64,000 nt of DNA from Halobacillus massiliensis (GCF_900166625.1 NZ_LT800499.1:1756115-1820114); one strand, 5' to 3'. Shown: positions 38,382-47,751, counted from the stretch's first letter. Notes: generated by a model from the letters alone, not told the origin. Program-made: numbers and translations.

Positions 38382-39314
38382 ATGGAGCCTATTCAGTCAT
38401 CGCTTAAGAAGTGGATGAATAGCCGTACAGATTTCCAAAAGCGTTTAAAAAATATAAAACAGTCGGTTTTAAACGACCCAGAAGTTCAGCAGCTTATGAA
38501 AGACTATCCCTCGTTAACAAAAGAGGCTGTAGAAAATCAGCTGATTAAGTTTTATGAATATCAAACACAGTCAAAAGCTTGTGAAAAATGTCCATCGCGT
38601 GAAGAATGTATCAATATTTTACCGGGATATACGCCTGAAGTTACTGTGGATGGAACGGAACTTAAACTACTATACAACGTCTGTCCTAGAGAACAGCGGC
38701 TTGAACAACAAAGAAAGCAGCAATCCCTGATTAGAAGTCTTCATATTCCGCGGGAGACACTTGAAGCCACTCTCGACAGGCTGGATGTTGAGGACCCAGA
38801 TAGAGGTGAGGCTGTAATGCAGACTGTTCGATATCTGGAATCAATTGGCGATGAGCTGCCGAGTAAAGGGCTGTATTATTGCGGTCCTTTCGGTGTAGGA
38901 AAAACGTATTTTCTTGGAGTAATTGCAAACGAGCTAAGCAAAAAGCAAATTGCCTCCATGGTTATTTACATGCCGGAATTTGTACGGGAAATTAAAGCCT
39001 CTATTAAAGATGATTCGATGAACGATAAAATTGAAGCTTTTAAAACAACACCTGTATTAATGCTCGATGACATTGGTGCAGAATCCCAATCCGCCTGGTT
39101 CAGGGATGAAGTGTTAGGTTCCATTCTTCAATATCGCATGATGGAAAGACTGCCGACATTTTTTACTTCCAACTATAAACTTGATGAGCTGGAAAAAATA
39201 TTTATGACGAGCAGCCGAGGAGATGTGGAGCAGGTAAAGGCGAAGCGGATTACAGAAAGAATTAGACAGCTGAGTGAAGCTGTACCCGTTTACGGAAAGA
39301 ATCGCCGCGGATAA
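38382..39314 (+). CDS. dnaI: Primosomal protein DnaI, helicase loader
   Basis: A 310-residue AAA+ ATPase that loads DnaC helicase. The N-terminal domain has a zinc-binding set CEKCPSREEC...CPRE. The ATPase has Walker A GPFGVGKT (168-175), Walker B VLMLDDIGAE and sensor region TSNYKLDELE. An AAGGAGGTG site precedes the ATG. It is the second gene of the dnaB-dnaI pair. Confidence 0.95.
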   Translation: MEPIQSSLKKWMNSRTDFQKRLKNIKQSVLNDPEVQQLMKDYPSLTKEAVENQLIKFYEYQTQSKACEKCPSREECINILPGYTPEVTVDGTELKLLYNVCPREQRLEQQRKQQSLIRSLHIPRETLEATLDRLDVEDPDRGEAVMQTVRYLESIGDELPSKGLYYCGPFGVGKTYFLGVIANELSKKQIASMVIYMPEFVREIKASIKDDSMNDKIEAFKTTPVLMLDDIGAESQSAWFRDEVLGSILQYRMMERLPTFFTSNYKLDELEKIFMTSSRGDVEQVKAKRITERIRQLSEAVPVYGKNRRG

Positions 39315-39413
39315 GGTCATGTTTTTTTAATCTCCACATATGTATAAAGTACAAGGTTAGCTCCATTCCATACAGAATGGACAGGCTTTACACGTTGTGG
39401 TGAGGAGGAAGTG

Positions 39414-40241
39414 ATGTTGGTCTGTGTTCAGTTCTCAAACCGTAAAGAGGCATTCTTATTTTATCAGTTTCTATTTGATACCAGTAGCCGGCAGCCATTA
39501 AACGGCGAAATTAAAAAAGATAAAGGCAGCTGGAGTGTCGAAGTATATGAATCGCAGAAAAATATTGCACCAAGAGTGAGCCGGGCAATTTCAAACATCT
39601 TATGCCGCAGAAAGCTAAACGCGTGGATGGAAGGAATACTCCGTCATCGGTTTTATTATGAAGATATAGACGAGATCGAAAGGGTTATCAGATTATCCGC
39701 TAAAATTAAAGAAGCCCCTCCAGAAGGGGTTGTGCTTCCACCAATTAACCTTCATGTCGAGCGGTTTGTCAGAAAATCTGTCCTTGAGAAGGAAGACATC
39801 AAATTTGATGAAATATCAGCAGAGTGCCTGGAGTATGTTTATCATGATCTATTGGACTTTACTGAAAAACTTCTTGATGAATATAAGCTGGAAGAAGCTC
39901 ATCAGATGATGGTCGATTCGTGGCGCCGACGGGTCAATCATAATGATACGGGCGTACATTTGCTACATGTGGTTCACGATGAAAAAGTTCGTTATTTTTA
40001 CTCAGAAGGTAATGAAGTGAGACGCGGGGAACTATTGAACTATTTAAAGTCGCATCCTGACCCTTTCATTCAAAACCTTCCTGCCGATTGGGGGATTCTT
40101 CCTGCGCTTATTTATTCACCAGAAGAACTCATTATCTATTCCGATCGCCAGGGTGAAGCGAAGCTTGAGCTGCTGATGAATATTTTTGAAGAAAAAGCAG
40201 TTTGGAAGCCACTTTCTCATTTTCCTTTTCTAAAAGCTTGA
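39414..40241 (+). CDS. ytxC: YtxC-like putative sporulation protein
   Basis: A 275-residue protein that matches the YtxC family in size and in its place between dnaI and thrS. It is mixed alpha/beta with no clear membrane helix and no known catalytic motif. The family is annotated as sporulation-related, but its role is not established. I chose ATG at 39414; the GTG one codon upstream is too close to the GAGGAGG site. The thrS promoter overlaps its stop codon. Confidence 0.83.
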   Translation: MLVCVQFSNRKEAFLFYQFLFDTSSRQPLNGEIKKDKGSWSVEVYESQKNIAPRVSRAISNILCRRKLNAWMEGILRHRFYYEDIDEIERVIRLSAKIKEAPPEGVVLPPINLHVERFVRKSVLEKEDIKFDEISAECLEYVYHDLLDFTEKLLDEYKLEEAHQMMVDSWRRRVNHNDTGVHLLHVVHDEKVRYFYSEGNEVRRGELLNYLKSHPDPFIQNLPADWGILPALIYSPEELIIYSDRQGEAKLELLMNIFEEKAVWKPLSHFPFLKA

Positions 40242-40266
40242 TTTCTTTAAGAAATCCGGCTATAAT
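40238..40266 (+). promoter_or_regulatory. thrS promoter
   Basis: TTGATT (40238-40243) and TATAAT (40261-40266) are 17 bases apart. The -35 overlaps the ytxC stop codon. Confidence 0.8.
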
Positions 40267-40279
40267 ACCTACATATTTA

Positions 40280-40533
40280 ATATTAGGGCTTAGATGAGGA
40301 CAAGAACATGAAGTGACGCATGAGTAGAGAGAGGGGCCATCGGCTGAAAGCTCCTTCTTGACGGCTTGGATGTTTACCACCTCGGAGCACTGTTCGTGAA
40401 CGAAGATCTAGTAATGGACAGCGTATTATCCGCGTTAAGGACGAATGAAGCCGCTTAAAAAGCGGGAATTTGGGTGGAACCACGAGTGACAACGCTCGTC
40501 CCTTAGTATTGAAACTAAGGGGCGGGCGTTTTT
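40280..40533 (+). promoter_or_regulatory. T-box riboswitch controlling thrS
   Basis: A leader of about 250 nt with the conserved T-box element GGGTGGAACCACG at about 40472-40484, whose UGGA-like bulge pairs with the uncharged tRNA 3' end. The terminator is a 16-base stem (40491-40506 with 40515-40530) followed by T. Stem I contains ACC triplets at 40376 and 40379, consistent with a threonine specifier codon. The boundaries of stem I are estimated. Confidence 0.93.
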
Positions 40534-40564
40534 ATTTTTTATTTTAAATAAGGAGTGAGGAACT

Positions 40565-42514
40565 ATGGCAGAAGAAGCTATTCAAATAAAGTTTCCTGAT
40601 GGAAATAAGAAAGAATTTAATAAAGGAACCACAGGAGAGGAAATTGCACAGTCTATTTCTCCGGGCTTAAAAAAACAGGCCCTTGCAATAAAGCTTGATG
40701 GAGAGCCTTATGATTTACGCCGTCCCATTGAAGAGGACGGGGTTATTGAAATTTTAACGTATAAAAATCCAGAAGGGCTTGAAGTGCTTCGTCATTCTAC
40801 GGCTCACTTGATGGCACAAGCAGTTAAGCGGCTTTATGGAAATGTAAAGCTTGGTGTAGGTCCTGTTATTGAAAATGGCTTCTATTACGATATTGATATG
40901 GAGGAGTCGTTGACACCAGAAGATCTTCCAAAGATCGAAAAGGAAATGCAGCGGATCGTTGATGAAAACCTGGAAGTGGAAAGAATTGAGCTTTCAAGAG
41001 AAGAAGCCATTGAAAAGTACAAAGAAATTGGTGATGAACTGAAAATTGAATTGATTGATGATATTCCTGAAGGTGAAACACTGACAATTTATAAGCAAGG
41101 AGAATTTTTCGATCTATGCCGGGGAGTTCACGTTCCTCAAACTAGTAAAATAAAAATCTTTAAACTGCTTAATATCTCCGGGGCTTACTGGAGAGGTGAC
41201 AGCAACAATAAAATGCTTCAGCGTATTTACGGAACAGCTTTTGAAAAGCAGGCGCATCTTGATGAGTATATTAAAATGCGTGAGGAAGCGAAAGAGCGCG
41301 ACCACCGTAAGCTTGGTAAAGAACTGGGCATCTTTACAGTCAACCAAAAGGTAGGCCAGGGGCTGCCTTTATGGCTTCCAAAAGGAGCCACAATCCGCCG
41401 CAATATCGAAAGGTATATCGTCGACACAGAAGAACGCCTGGGCTACGACCATGTATATACTCCGATATTGGGAAGTGTGGAGCTGTATAAAACAAGCGGC
41501 CACTGGGATCACTATAAAGATGATATGTTCCCGACGCTTGAAATGGACAATGAAGACCTGGTATTGCGACCGATGAACTGTCCTCACCATATGATGGTAT
41601 ATAAAAATCAGTATTACAGCTACCGGAACCTTCCTGTCCGTATCGCTGAATTAGGAACTATGCATCGACATGAAATGTCAGGGGCTTTAGCTGGTCTTCA
41701 AAGAGTACGGGCGATGACGTTAAACGATGCCCACATTTTCGCTCGTCCCGACCAATTAAAAGACGAATTCAAGCGTGTAGTAAAGCTCATTCAGCATGTT
41801 TACCGTGATTTCGGAATCGAGGATTACTACTTCCGTCTTTCTTACCGGGATCCTGCAGATAAAGAGAAATATGTGGATAATGATGAAATGTGGAATAAAG
41901 CCCAGGCTATGCTGAAGGAAACAATGGAAGATATGAAGCTTGAATACGTCGAGGCTGAAGGTGAAGCAGCATTTTATGGACCTAAGCTTGACGTGCAAGT
42001 GAAAACAGCCTTAGGAAAAGACGAAACGCTTTCTACTGTACAGCTGGACTTCCACCTTCCAGAACGCTTTGATCTCACTTATGTCGGTGAAGATGGTAAG
42101 GATCATCGTCCAGTAGTTATTCACCGTGGAGTCGTTTCTACAATGGAACGCTTTGTAGCCTTTCTTCTTGAAGAATATAAAGGGGCTTTCCCAACTTGGT
42201 TAGCGCCTGTTCAGGCTAGGATTATTCCTGTTTCTGCAGAAGTCCATTTAGACTATGCGAAACAGCTCAAAGATGAACTGAGAGAAGCAGGAGTACGAGT
42301 CGAAGTAGATGAGCGGGATGAGAAGATCGGATATAAGATTCGAGAAACTCAGACAGAAAAAATACCATTCGCCCTTGTGGTCGGAGACCGTGAAATTGAA
42401 GACCGTGCCGTCAATGTAAGACGATATAGTCAAAAGAACTCTGAAACAAAGGCTGTAGATGATTTTATAAAAGAAATAAAAAATGAAATTGATCAAAAGC
42501 TGTTAAACAAGTAA
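40565..42514 (+). CDS. thrS: Threonyl-tRNA synthetase
   Basis: A 649-residue class II synthetase charging tRNA-Thr. It has an N-terminal TGS domain (1-63), the editing domain with [11 protein letters not shown] and later the [11 protein letters not shown] zinc-like site, the catalytic core with motif 2 ([15 protein letters not shown]) and motif 3 near [14 protein letters not shown], and an anticodon-binding domain at the end. The T-box leader makes expression respond to uncharged tRNA-Thr. An AAGGAGTGAGG site precedes the ATG, and a terminator follows. Confidence 0.98.
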   Translation: MAEEAIQIKFPDGNKKEFNKGTTGEEIAQSISPGLKKQALAIKLDGEPYDLRRPIEEDGVIEILTYKNPEGLEVLRHSTAHLMAQAVKRLYGNVKLGVGPVIENGFYYDIDMEESLTPEDLPKIEKEMQRIVDENLEVERIELSREEAIEKYKEIGDELKIELIDDIPEGETLTIYKQGEFFDLCRGVHVPQTSKIKIFKLLNISGAYWRGDSNNKMLQRIYGTAFEKQAHLDEYIKMREEAKERDHRKLGKELGIFTVNQKVGQGLPLWLPKGATIRRNIERYIVDTEERLGYDHVYTPILGSVELYKTSGHWDHYKDDMFPTLEMDNEDLVLRPMNCPHHMMVYKNQYYSYRNLPVRIAELGTMHRHEMSGALAGLQRVRAMTLNDAHIFARPDQLKDEFKRVVKLIQHVYRDFGIEDYYFRLSYRDPADKEKYVDNDEMWNKAQAMLKETMEDMKLEYVEAEGEAAFYGPKLDVQVKTALGKDETLSTVQLDFHLPERFDLTYVGEDGKDHRPVVIHRGVVSTMERFVAFLLEEYKGAFPTWLAPVQARIIPVSAEVHLDYAKQLKDELREAGVRVEVDERDEKIGYKIRETQTEKIPFALVVGDREIEDRAVNVRRYSQKNSETKAVDDFIKEIKNEIDQKLLNK

Positions 42515-42518
42515 GGAA

Positions 42519-42548
42519 GGAGCTGCCGATTTTTCGGCAGCTTTCTTT
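42519..42548 (+). terminator. Terminator after thrS
   Basis: AGCTGCCGA and TCGGCAGCT form a nine-base stem with a short loop and T-rich tail (ttctttatt). Confidence 0.85.
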
Positions 42549-42639
42549 ATTACAGGACGTATTTTTTATTAAACCCTCTTGATTTTATGCCTGCTTTCGT
42601 TTATTATCATACAGGTAGCTTTTCCTAATTAATAAATGG

Positions 42640-42669
42640 TTGACACATACAGGTGATGCATGCTACTAT
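42640..42669 (+). promoter_or_regulatory. Promoter of infC operon
   Basis: A consensus TTGACA (42640-42645) is followed 18 bases later by TACTAT (42664-42669). Confidence 0.7.
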
Positions 42670-42671
42670 TA

Positions 42672-42815
42672 TTTAGGTAACTGAATGAACGGATCTGAGA
42701 CAAGAAGAAGCACCCGCTTCTCACCTGATCGACGCTTACGAGCTGTTGGCAGGTTACTAATCCTTTTATGTTTTATAGGAGACGTGTGGGTGCAGTATGT
42801 ACCTGCGCTTTTTTT
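42672..42815 (+). promoter_or_regulatory. L20-type leader with terminator upstream of infC
   Basis: The leader between promoter and infC has the form of the ribosomal L20 autoregulatory leader of low-GC Gram-positives. A hairpin (GTGCAG with CTGCGC, 42790-42808) followed by a T run acts as terminator. GCACCC in an upstream hairpin (AGAAGC-ACCC-GCTTCT, about 42703-42718) can pair with GGGTGC at 42788-42793, giving an alternative fold. L20 protein binding should favour termination. The exact ends are estimated. Confidence 0.75.
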
Positions 42816-42885
42816 ATGGGATAAAAAGACTTGTCGATGACGGATCTTATAAAAGGTTTCTAATATAAGTTGGAGGTGGCTAGTT

Positions 42886-43404
42886 ATTAGCAAAGATAAC
42901 ATGAATGTTAATGAGAAAATTCGTGCACGTGAGGTGCGGCTCATTGATGTAAACGGTGAACAGCTCGGTGTTAAATCAAAAAACGAAGCACTTGATATCG
43001 CTGCAAATGCGAATCTTGATCTTGTTATGGTAGCACCAAATGCTAAGCCTCCGGTGTGCCGTATCATGGACTATGGGAAATACCGCTATGAGCAGCAAAA
43101 GAAAGACAAAGAAGCTCGTAAGAACCAGACGACTATTAAAATTAAAGAAGTTCGTCTGAGTCCTGGAATTGAAGAACATGATTTCAATACGAAGCTTCGT
43201 AACGCACGGAAATTCCTAGATAAAGGCGATAAAGTAAAAGCATCTGTTCGTTTCCGCGGACGTGCGATTACCCACAAAGAACTTGGACAGAGAGTTCTTG
43301 ACCGCCTGGCCGAAGAGTGCAAGGACATTGCTACTATTGAGACCAAGCCTAAAATGGAAGGTCGAAACATGTTTATGATGCTTTCTCCTATTGGAGAGAA
43401 GTAA
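42886..43404 (+). CDS. infC: Translation initiation factor IF-3 with ATT start
   Basis: A 172-residue IF-3 that binds the 30S subunit and checks start codons. The N-domain ([19 protein letters not shown] when the ATT is read as Met) and the C-domain (from about residue 85) are complete. I chose ATT at 42886: GGAGGTGG lies six bases upstream and the residues SKD...NEKIRAREV match B. subtilis IF-3. The ATG at 42901 has no ribosome site and would lose five residues. Rare ATT starts in infC are known elsewhere and allow IF-3 to repress its own translation. Confidence 0.92.
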   Translation: MSKDNMNVNEKIRAREVRLIDVNGEQLGVKSKNEALDIAANANLDLVMVAPNAKPPVCRIMDYGKYRYEQQKKDKEARKNQTTIKIKEVRLSPGIEEHDFNTKLRNARKFLDKGDKVKASVRFRGRAITHKELGQRVLDRLAEECKDIATIETKPKMEGRNMFMMLSPIGEK

Positions 43405-43433
43405 TCGAAATCAGCTGAAGGAGGAAATTTGTT

Positions 43434-43631
43434 ATGCCTAAAATGAAAACCCACAAAGGTTCTCAAAAACGTTTTAAAAAGACAGGTAACGGAAAGGTGA
43501 AACGCTCCCATGCGTTCACAAGCCACTTGTTTGCTAACAAATCTACTAAGCAGAAACGTAAGCTTCGTAAAGCTACTCTAGTATCTGCTGGAGATTTCCG
43601 TCGTATCAAACACATGCTTCCAAAAAAATAA
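43434..43631 (+). CDS. rpmI: 50S ribosomal protein L35
   Basis: A 65-residue basic ribosomal protein with the family start [18 protein letters not shown] and the ending KHMLPK. An AAGGAGG site precedes the ATG. It is the middle gene of infC-rpmI-rplT and is controlled together with L20. Confidence 0.97.
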   Translation: MPKMKTHKGSQKRFKKTGNGKVKRSHAFTSHLFANKSTKQKRKLRKATLVSAGDFRRIKHMLPKK

Positions 43632-43665
43632 ATTAGAATGAAGATTCAAATAGGAGGGAATTCCA

Positions 43666-44022
43666 ATGCCACGAGTTAAAGGTGGAACAGTAACACGTAA
43701 ACGTCGTAACCGTGTTCTTAAACTAGCAAAAGGTTATTATGGTTCAAAGCACGCTCTATTTAAAACAGCTAAACAACAAGTAATGAAATCAGGTCAGTAT
43801 GCTTACCGTGACCGTCGTCAGAAAAAGCGCGACTTCCGTAAGCTTTGGATCGCTCGTATTAATGCAGCTGCCCGTCTTAATGACATTTCCTACAGCCGCC
43901 TAATGCACGGACTTAAGCTTTCTGGTATCGAAGTTAACCGTAAGATGCTAGCTGATCTTGCTGTTAATGATCAAAAAGGTTTTGCAAGCCTGGCTGAACA
44001 AGCTAAATCAGCACTTAAATAA
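43666..44022 (+). CDS. rplT: 50S ribosomal protein L20
   Basis: A 118-residue basic protein that binds 23S rRNA early in assembly. The N-terminal extension [19 protein letters not shown] and the globular C-domain ([21 protein letters not shown]) are typical. As the presumed autoregulator it would bind the leader at 42672-42815. AGGAGGG precedes the ATG. A terminator follows directly. Confidence 0.98.
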   Translation: MPRVKGGTVTRKRRNRVLKLAKGYYGSKHALFKTAKQQVMKSGQYAYRDRRQKKRDFRKLWIARINAAARLNDISYSRLMHGLKLSGIEVNRKMLADLAVNDQKGFASLAEQAKSALK

Positions 44023-44028
44023 TGAAAG

Positions 44029-44062
44029 AAGCCATTTCCGTTCGGTAGGAAATGGCTTTTTT
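44029..44062 (+). terminator. Terminator after rplT
   Basis: AAGCCATTTCC and GGAAATGGCTT form an 11-base stem with an eight-base loop and a T run. Confidence 0.93.
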
Positions 44063-44086
44063 AGATCATCGAAGGAGACGTAGGCT

Positions 44087-44353
44087 GTGGAACTGATCGT
44101 TATTTTATATTTATTAATAGTAAGCCTCTTTGAATTTTTCCTAATGGGCTATGACAAAAAGAGGGCTCGGGAAGGGAAGTGGAGAGTAAGCGAAAAAACT
44201 TTCTGGCTTCTTGCTGCTGCTGGAGGGGCAGCTGGGGGGTTCTTAGGGATGTATGTGTTCCGTCATAAAACGAAGCATGTATCTTTTGTAATAGGGATGC
44301 CTCTAGTGGCAGTTGCGCAGCTTTACATGCTTTCGACGATGAATTGGTTCTAA
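44087..44353 (+). CDS. ysdA: DUF1294 membrane protein (YsdA-like)
   Basis: An 88-residue protein with two or three membrane helices (about 3-20, 38-56 and 64-82). Between them lies the DUF1294 signature MGYDKKRAREGKWRVSEKT. It matches YsdA after rplT in B. subtilis. Function is unknown. The GTG start follows GAAGGAGACG. Confidence 0.87.
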   Translation: MELIVILYLLIVSLFEFFLMGYDKKRAREGKWRVSEKTFWLLAAAGGAAGGFLGMYVFRHKTKHVSFVIGMPLVAVAQLYMLSTMNWF

Positions 44354-44398
44354 AAAGTGAAAATCCGACATATCCTGTAGGCAGGAGGTGTGAAGGGC

Positions 44399-44971
44399 AT
44401 GAGCGAAGCTTCTGCTACCCTGCTTACATGGATTGAACACCAAGGATATTGGGCCCCTCTGCTGTTTATTGTTATCCATTTACTCCGTCCTTTTTTATTT
44501 CTTCCTGTTATTTTGCTTTGCATAACCGGAGGAATTCTGTTTGGACCGATTGCCGGAACAGCCTATTCCGTTATAGGCACAGTGCTCTCAAGCATTCTTT
44601 TTTACCGTATGACCCATATGCTGCCATCTGGATTTAAAAAACTTCAAATATTGTATAAGAAATGGATGAAAAAAAAGTCTCGTCTCACTGTGAAGCAAGT
44701 GGCCATTCTTCGTCTTATTCCATTTATTCATTTTCATTTTTTGTCTTATTGTCTTATTCAGATTACTGCCGACTTTAAAGATTACATGAAGTCTTCAGTT
44801 GTTACTAACTTCCCTTTAGCCTTCATATATACATCCATGGGGCAGTGGATAACCCTTTTATCTCTGCCGGTTATGATCCTGTCTTCCTGTCTTCTGCTGG
44901 TCCTCTGTTTCTTCATAAGGAAAAAATCAGAAGTATTTCTTTGGAATGACTTCTTTCAGCCTGCAAGATAA
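44399..44971 (+). CDS. TVP38/TMEM64 (VTT-domain) membrane protein
   Basis: A 190-residue protein of the VTT/SNARE-associated (DedA-like) group with about five membrane helices. Signature parts are RPFLFLPVILLCITGGILFGPIAG near the N-terminus and a RLIPFIHFHFLSYCLIQI-like re-entrant segment. Bacterial relatives are proposed lipid scramblases or transporters, but the substrate here is unknown. I prefer the ATG at 44399, which has good spacing to AGGAGGTG; GTG at 44390 overlaps that site. The stop is followed at once by a terminator. Confidence 0.82.
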   Translation: MSEASATLLTWIEHQGYWAPLLFIVIHLLRPFLFLPVILLCITGGILFGPIAGTAYSVIGTVLSSILFYRMTHMLPSGFKKLQILYKKWMKKKSRLTVKQVAILRLIPFIHFHFLSYCLIQITADFKDYMKSSVVTNFPLAFIYTSMGQWITLLSLPVMILSSCLLLVLCFFIRKKSEVFLWNDFFQPAR

Positions 44972-44996
44972 AAAGGCCGCAGACATGCGGCCTTTT
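44971..44996. terminator. Terminator after VTT-domain gene
   Basis: AAAAGGCCGC and GCGGCCTTTT form a ten-base perfect stem with a six-base loop. Confidence 0.88.
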
Positions 44997-45048
44997 GCCA
45001 TTTTTTAGAAAGTAAAGGACTGTTCCATTTACTGAAAAAGTTTAAAGA

Positions 45049-45512
45049 GGCTGGGAAATCGATCGCTTTTTAGCGGAGAGCCGGTAAACTAGCTCTTTGC
45101 ACTCGTGGAGTTCACCTTAGCTCTATCTACCGGCAGGAGTCTCTTTATTGCTTCATATTCATTCTTCTCAGAGAAAGACCTGTTCCGTTTATCAAGTACG
45201 GAGAAAAGCGGCTGGGAAATAGCTCGCTGCACTCGCGGATCTCACCATGGCTCTATCTCCCTGCAGGAGTCTCACCATTTCCCAGCCTCTTTATCGACGA
45301 TGGTATGAACGGAACGCTGTATTTTTAGTAACTACTCTACAGGAAATAGTTTTTTTCTTACTCAATGTTCCGTTACTCTAAAAAACATAAAGGGCGGGGG
45401 GAAACGGCGAGATTCCTATGGGAGGATAGAACAGGGTGAGGTCCCGGAGGGCTAAAAGCCGAGGAAGCTCACCGTTCGCCCATGGAAAGCGAATCGTTTC
45501 CCACTGGTCCGG
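45049..45512 (+). repeat. Composite A-A-linker-B repeat array (forward)
   Basis: This fills the gap between convergent genes. A diverged A unit (about 45049-45150) is followed by an A unit (45210-45287) that lacks about 30 bases between agctcgct repeats, the linker (45288-45390) and a B unit (about 45391-45512). The linker is almost identical to the reverse complement of 59607-59699. A reading frame at 45105-45308 is repeat sequence, not a gene. Confidence 0.85.
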
Positions 45513-45554
45513 TGCTCTATAATTATGCTAACGGAACCCGCTTCCTAAATAAAA

Positions 45555-45962
45555 TTAATCCTTATCGGTAGAGACCGGCTGTACATTTAAACGGTTGATT
45601 GGATTTTTCCATTCAATTTTTGCGAAAGGATACCGCTGAAGAATTTTTTCTTCCATGAAATAGAGATCATTTCTTTCTAAACCTTTTAGTCGTTCAGGCT
45701 GACGGGCAGATACATAAATGGTTAACACTTCAAAACTTTCTTCTGTAGTACCTAAATATTTTTCTCCCTCAAACATAATTCCTTTATACGTTAGTAAGAA
45801 GTTCTGCTTAATATTTTCTGTATCATCAAGCAGGTAATATTCCCTCTGGTCGTGAGCTTTGTCCAGCTTTCGCCTTGGATTCATCATGAATTGAATTACG
45901 GTATATATAATTAACACTGTAGCTGCTATCAGTAAGATTCTAAGTAATACAATCATTAACAT
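45555..45962 (-). CDS. ysdB: YsdB-like sigma-W-controlled membrane protein
   Basis: A 135-residue protein with one N-terminal helix (about 3-24) and a C-terminal cytosolic domain: MNPRRKLDKAH, then REYYLLDDTENIKQNFLLTY and YKGIMFEGEKYLGT. This is the YsdB family, sigma-W-dependent in B. subtilis; function unknown. An in-frame ATG at 46040 exists, but the sigma-W promoter at 46001-46027 and a GGGAGAG site seven bases before ATG 45962 fix the shorter start. No terminator is obvious before the repeat array that it faces. Confidence 0.88.
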   Translation of the reverse strand: MLMIVLLRILLIAATVLIIYTVIQFMMNPRRKLDKAHDQREYYLLDDTENIKQNFLLTYKGIMFEGEKYLGTTEESFEVLTIYVSARQPERLKGLERNDLYFMEEKILQRYPFAKIEWKNPINRLNVQPVSTDKD

Positions 45963-46000
45963 CGCAATTCTCTCCCTATTTTTGGAGTTCATAATTCTTA

Positions 46001-46027
46001 TACGTTCTTTCCTCTTCATTTGTTTCA
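46001..46027 (-). promoter_or_regulatory. Sigma-W-type promoter of ysdB
   Basis: On the minus strand TGAAAC (46027-46022) and CGTA (46004-46001) are separated by 17 bases, the same spacing as the PspA operon promoter at 271-297. The start site would lie near 45995. Confidence 0.82.
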
Positions 46028-46071
46028 AAAAATGATACATTTATTATAGAGTTTTTTTAGGAGGGAATTAA

Positions 46072-46560
46072 ATGAATTGGACAGAGTTTTACGAGATGCA
46101 GGGACAACTGGACAGTCATATTATGAAAGCACAGCAGCTTGAAGGAGAAAATGTAGTAGATGATAAAATATTAGCCTTACTGGTAGAGATAGGTGAGCTT
46201 GCTAATGAAACAAGATGTTTTAAGTTTTGGAGCGCTAAGGCAGCCAGTCCGAAACCTGTCATCCTAGAAGAATATGTTGATGGTCTTCACTTTATCCTGT
46301 CGCTTGGATTAGATTTAGGTTTCCGCTACAAGCCTGAGAAGGAGGAGAGTATACATCCAAAATCTCCCACTCATTCTTTTTTAGAGGTGTACACTACTAT
46401 TAACGATTTTAAACAGAAAAAAAATGAGAAAACATATCACAATGTTTTCAACACCTATTTAAATCTTGGGAATTCACTCAGCTTACATGAAGAAGACTTA
46501 AAGCAAGCATACATGGAAAAGAATAAAGTAAATTATCAAAGGCAGGAAGAAGGGTATTAG
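46072..46560 (+). CDS. Dimeric dUTPase (dUTPase_2 family)
   Basis: A 162-residue all-helical NTP pyrophosphatase related to MazG. The metal-binding motif LVEIGELANETRCFKFW (about 45-61) and EEYVDGLHFILSLG (about 70-85) provide the E...E...E...D carboxylates. It should hydrolyse dUTP to dUMP, keeping uracil out of DNA; the dimeric type is unrelated to the trimeric dUTPases. A GGAGGGAA site precedes the ATG. It is divergent from ysdB and shares a short promoter region. The next gene begins 72 bases later. Confidence 0.9.
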   Translation: MNWTEFYEMQGQLDSHIMKAQQLEGENVVDDKILALLVEIGELANETRCFKFWSAKAASPKPVILEEYVDGLHFILSLGLDLGFRYKPEKEESIHPKSPTHSFLEVYTTINDFKQKKNEKTYHNVFNTYLNLGNSLSLHEEDLKQAYMEKNKVNYQRQEEGY

Positions 46561-46632
46561 AGGGGAAAATTTTGTAATTCTTCAGAATAGATATATAATA
46601 AAAGAGGAGTAACTTTAAGGAGGAAAATACAT

Positions 46633-47718
46633 ATGGCGAAACTAGAAAATACTTTGCAAATGCTAAAGGATTTAACAGATGCTAAAGGCATTCCTGGCAA
46701 TGAGAAAGAGCCTAGAGAAGTGATGAGCCGCTACATTTCCCCATACGCAGATGAAGTGTATACAGATAATCTTGGCAGTCTTGTTGCTAAGAAGATCGGT
46801 AATAAAAAAGGTCCACATATTATGGTAGCGGGCCACCTGGATGAAGTAGGCTTTATGGTCACACGGATTGACGATAACGGCTACATTTATTTTCAGCCGG
46901 TAGGCGGCTGGTGGAGCCAGGTAATGCTGGCACAGCGTGTAACAATCATGACTCGTCAAGGGGATTTAACAGGAATTATTGGTTCCAAGCCTCCACATAT
47001 TCTTCCGGTAGACCAGCGTAAAAAATCAGTAGACATTAAAGACATGTTTATTGATATTGGAGCTTCCAGTAAAGAGGAAGCGAAGGAATTTGGTGTTACC
47101 CCAGGAGATGCCATTGTGCCTTATTTTGAATTTACGCAGATGAAAAATGAAAAGATGCTTCTTGCTAAAGCGTGGGACAACCGAATTGGATGTGCAATTG
47201 CTATTGAGGTACTGAAGCAGTTAAAAGGTGAAAAACATCCTAATGTCGTATATGGTGTAGGTACTGTGCAGGAGGAAGTAGGTCTTCGCGGAGCAAGGAC
47301 TTCAGCCAATTTAATCAATCCGGATATTGCATTTGGAGTTGATGTTGGAATTGCCGGGGATACACCAGGTATTTCAGACAGAGATGCTTCCAGTAAAATG
47401 GGAGAAGGTCCGCAGATTATTCTTTACGATGCTTCCATGGTCTCTCACAAAGGGCTTCGTGACTTTGTGGTTGATACCGCAGAAGAACAGGAAATCCCAT
47501 ATCAATTCGATTCACTGGCTGGCGGGGGAACAGATTCAGGTGCCATCCATTTAACTCATAATGGAGTTCCTGCCTTATCTATTACGATTGCTACCCGCTA
47601 TATTCACTCACATGCTGCGATGCTGCACCGTGATGATTTTGAAAATGCTGTGAGACTGATCGTAGAAGTGATTAAGCGGCTGGACGATAAAACGGTAAAA
47701 GAAATTACATTTAATTAA
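46633..47718 (+). CDS. ysdC: M42 family aminopeptidase
   Basis: A 361-residue co-catalytic metallopeptidase of family M42 (YsdC-like). Ligand motifs are visible: [24 protein letters not shown] (bridging D), [10 protein letters not shown] (general base E), GVDVGIAGD and the C-terminal [11 protein letters not shown]. It probably trims peptides in the cytosol as a large oligomer; some relatives are annotated as endoglucanases, which I do not support. A consensus AAGGAGG precedes the ATG. Confidence 0.92.
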   Translation: MAKLENTLQMLKDLTDAKGIPGNEKEPREVMSRYISPYADEVYTDNLGSLVAKKIGNKKGPHIMVAGHLDEVGFMVTRIDDNGYIYFQPVGGWWSQVMLAQRVTIMTRQGDLTGIIGSKPPHILPVDQRKKSVDIKDMFIDIGASSKEEAKEFGVTPGDAIVPYFEFTQMKNEKMLLAKAWDNRIGCAIAIEVLKQLKGEKHPNVVYGVGTVQEEVGLRGARTSANLINPDIAFGVDVGIAGDTPGISDRDASSKMGEGPQIILYDASMVSHKGLRDFVVDTAEEQEIPYQFDSLAGGGTDSGAIHLTHNGVPALSITIATRYIHSHAAMLHRDDFENAVRLIVEVIKRLDDKTVKEITFN

Positions 47719-47723
47719 TAGAG

Positions 47724-47751
47724 AAAAGCATCCTTTTAAAAGGATGCTTTT
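47724..47751. terminator. Bidirectional terminator between M42 gene and sspI
   Basis: AAAAGCATCCTTTT and its complement form a long stem with almost no loop, flanked by T on both strands. Confidence 0.85.

Noticed and set aside
42669-43067. 132-residue frame antisense to the L20 leader and infC
   Set aside because: It overlaps a well-supported leader and essential gene and has no start signals.
45105-45308. Short open frame ending in a SHHGSISLQESHHFP-type peptide
   Set aside because: The same peptide appears on the opposite strand at 59679-59915, because both are translations of the type A repeat; there is no ribosome site and the frames break in other copies.
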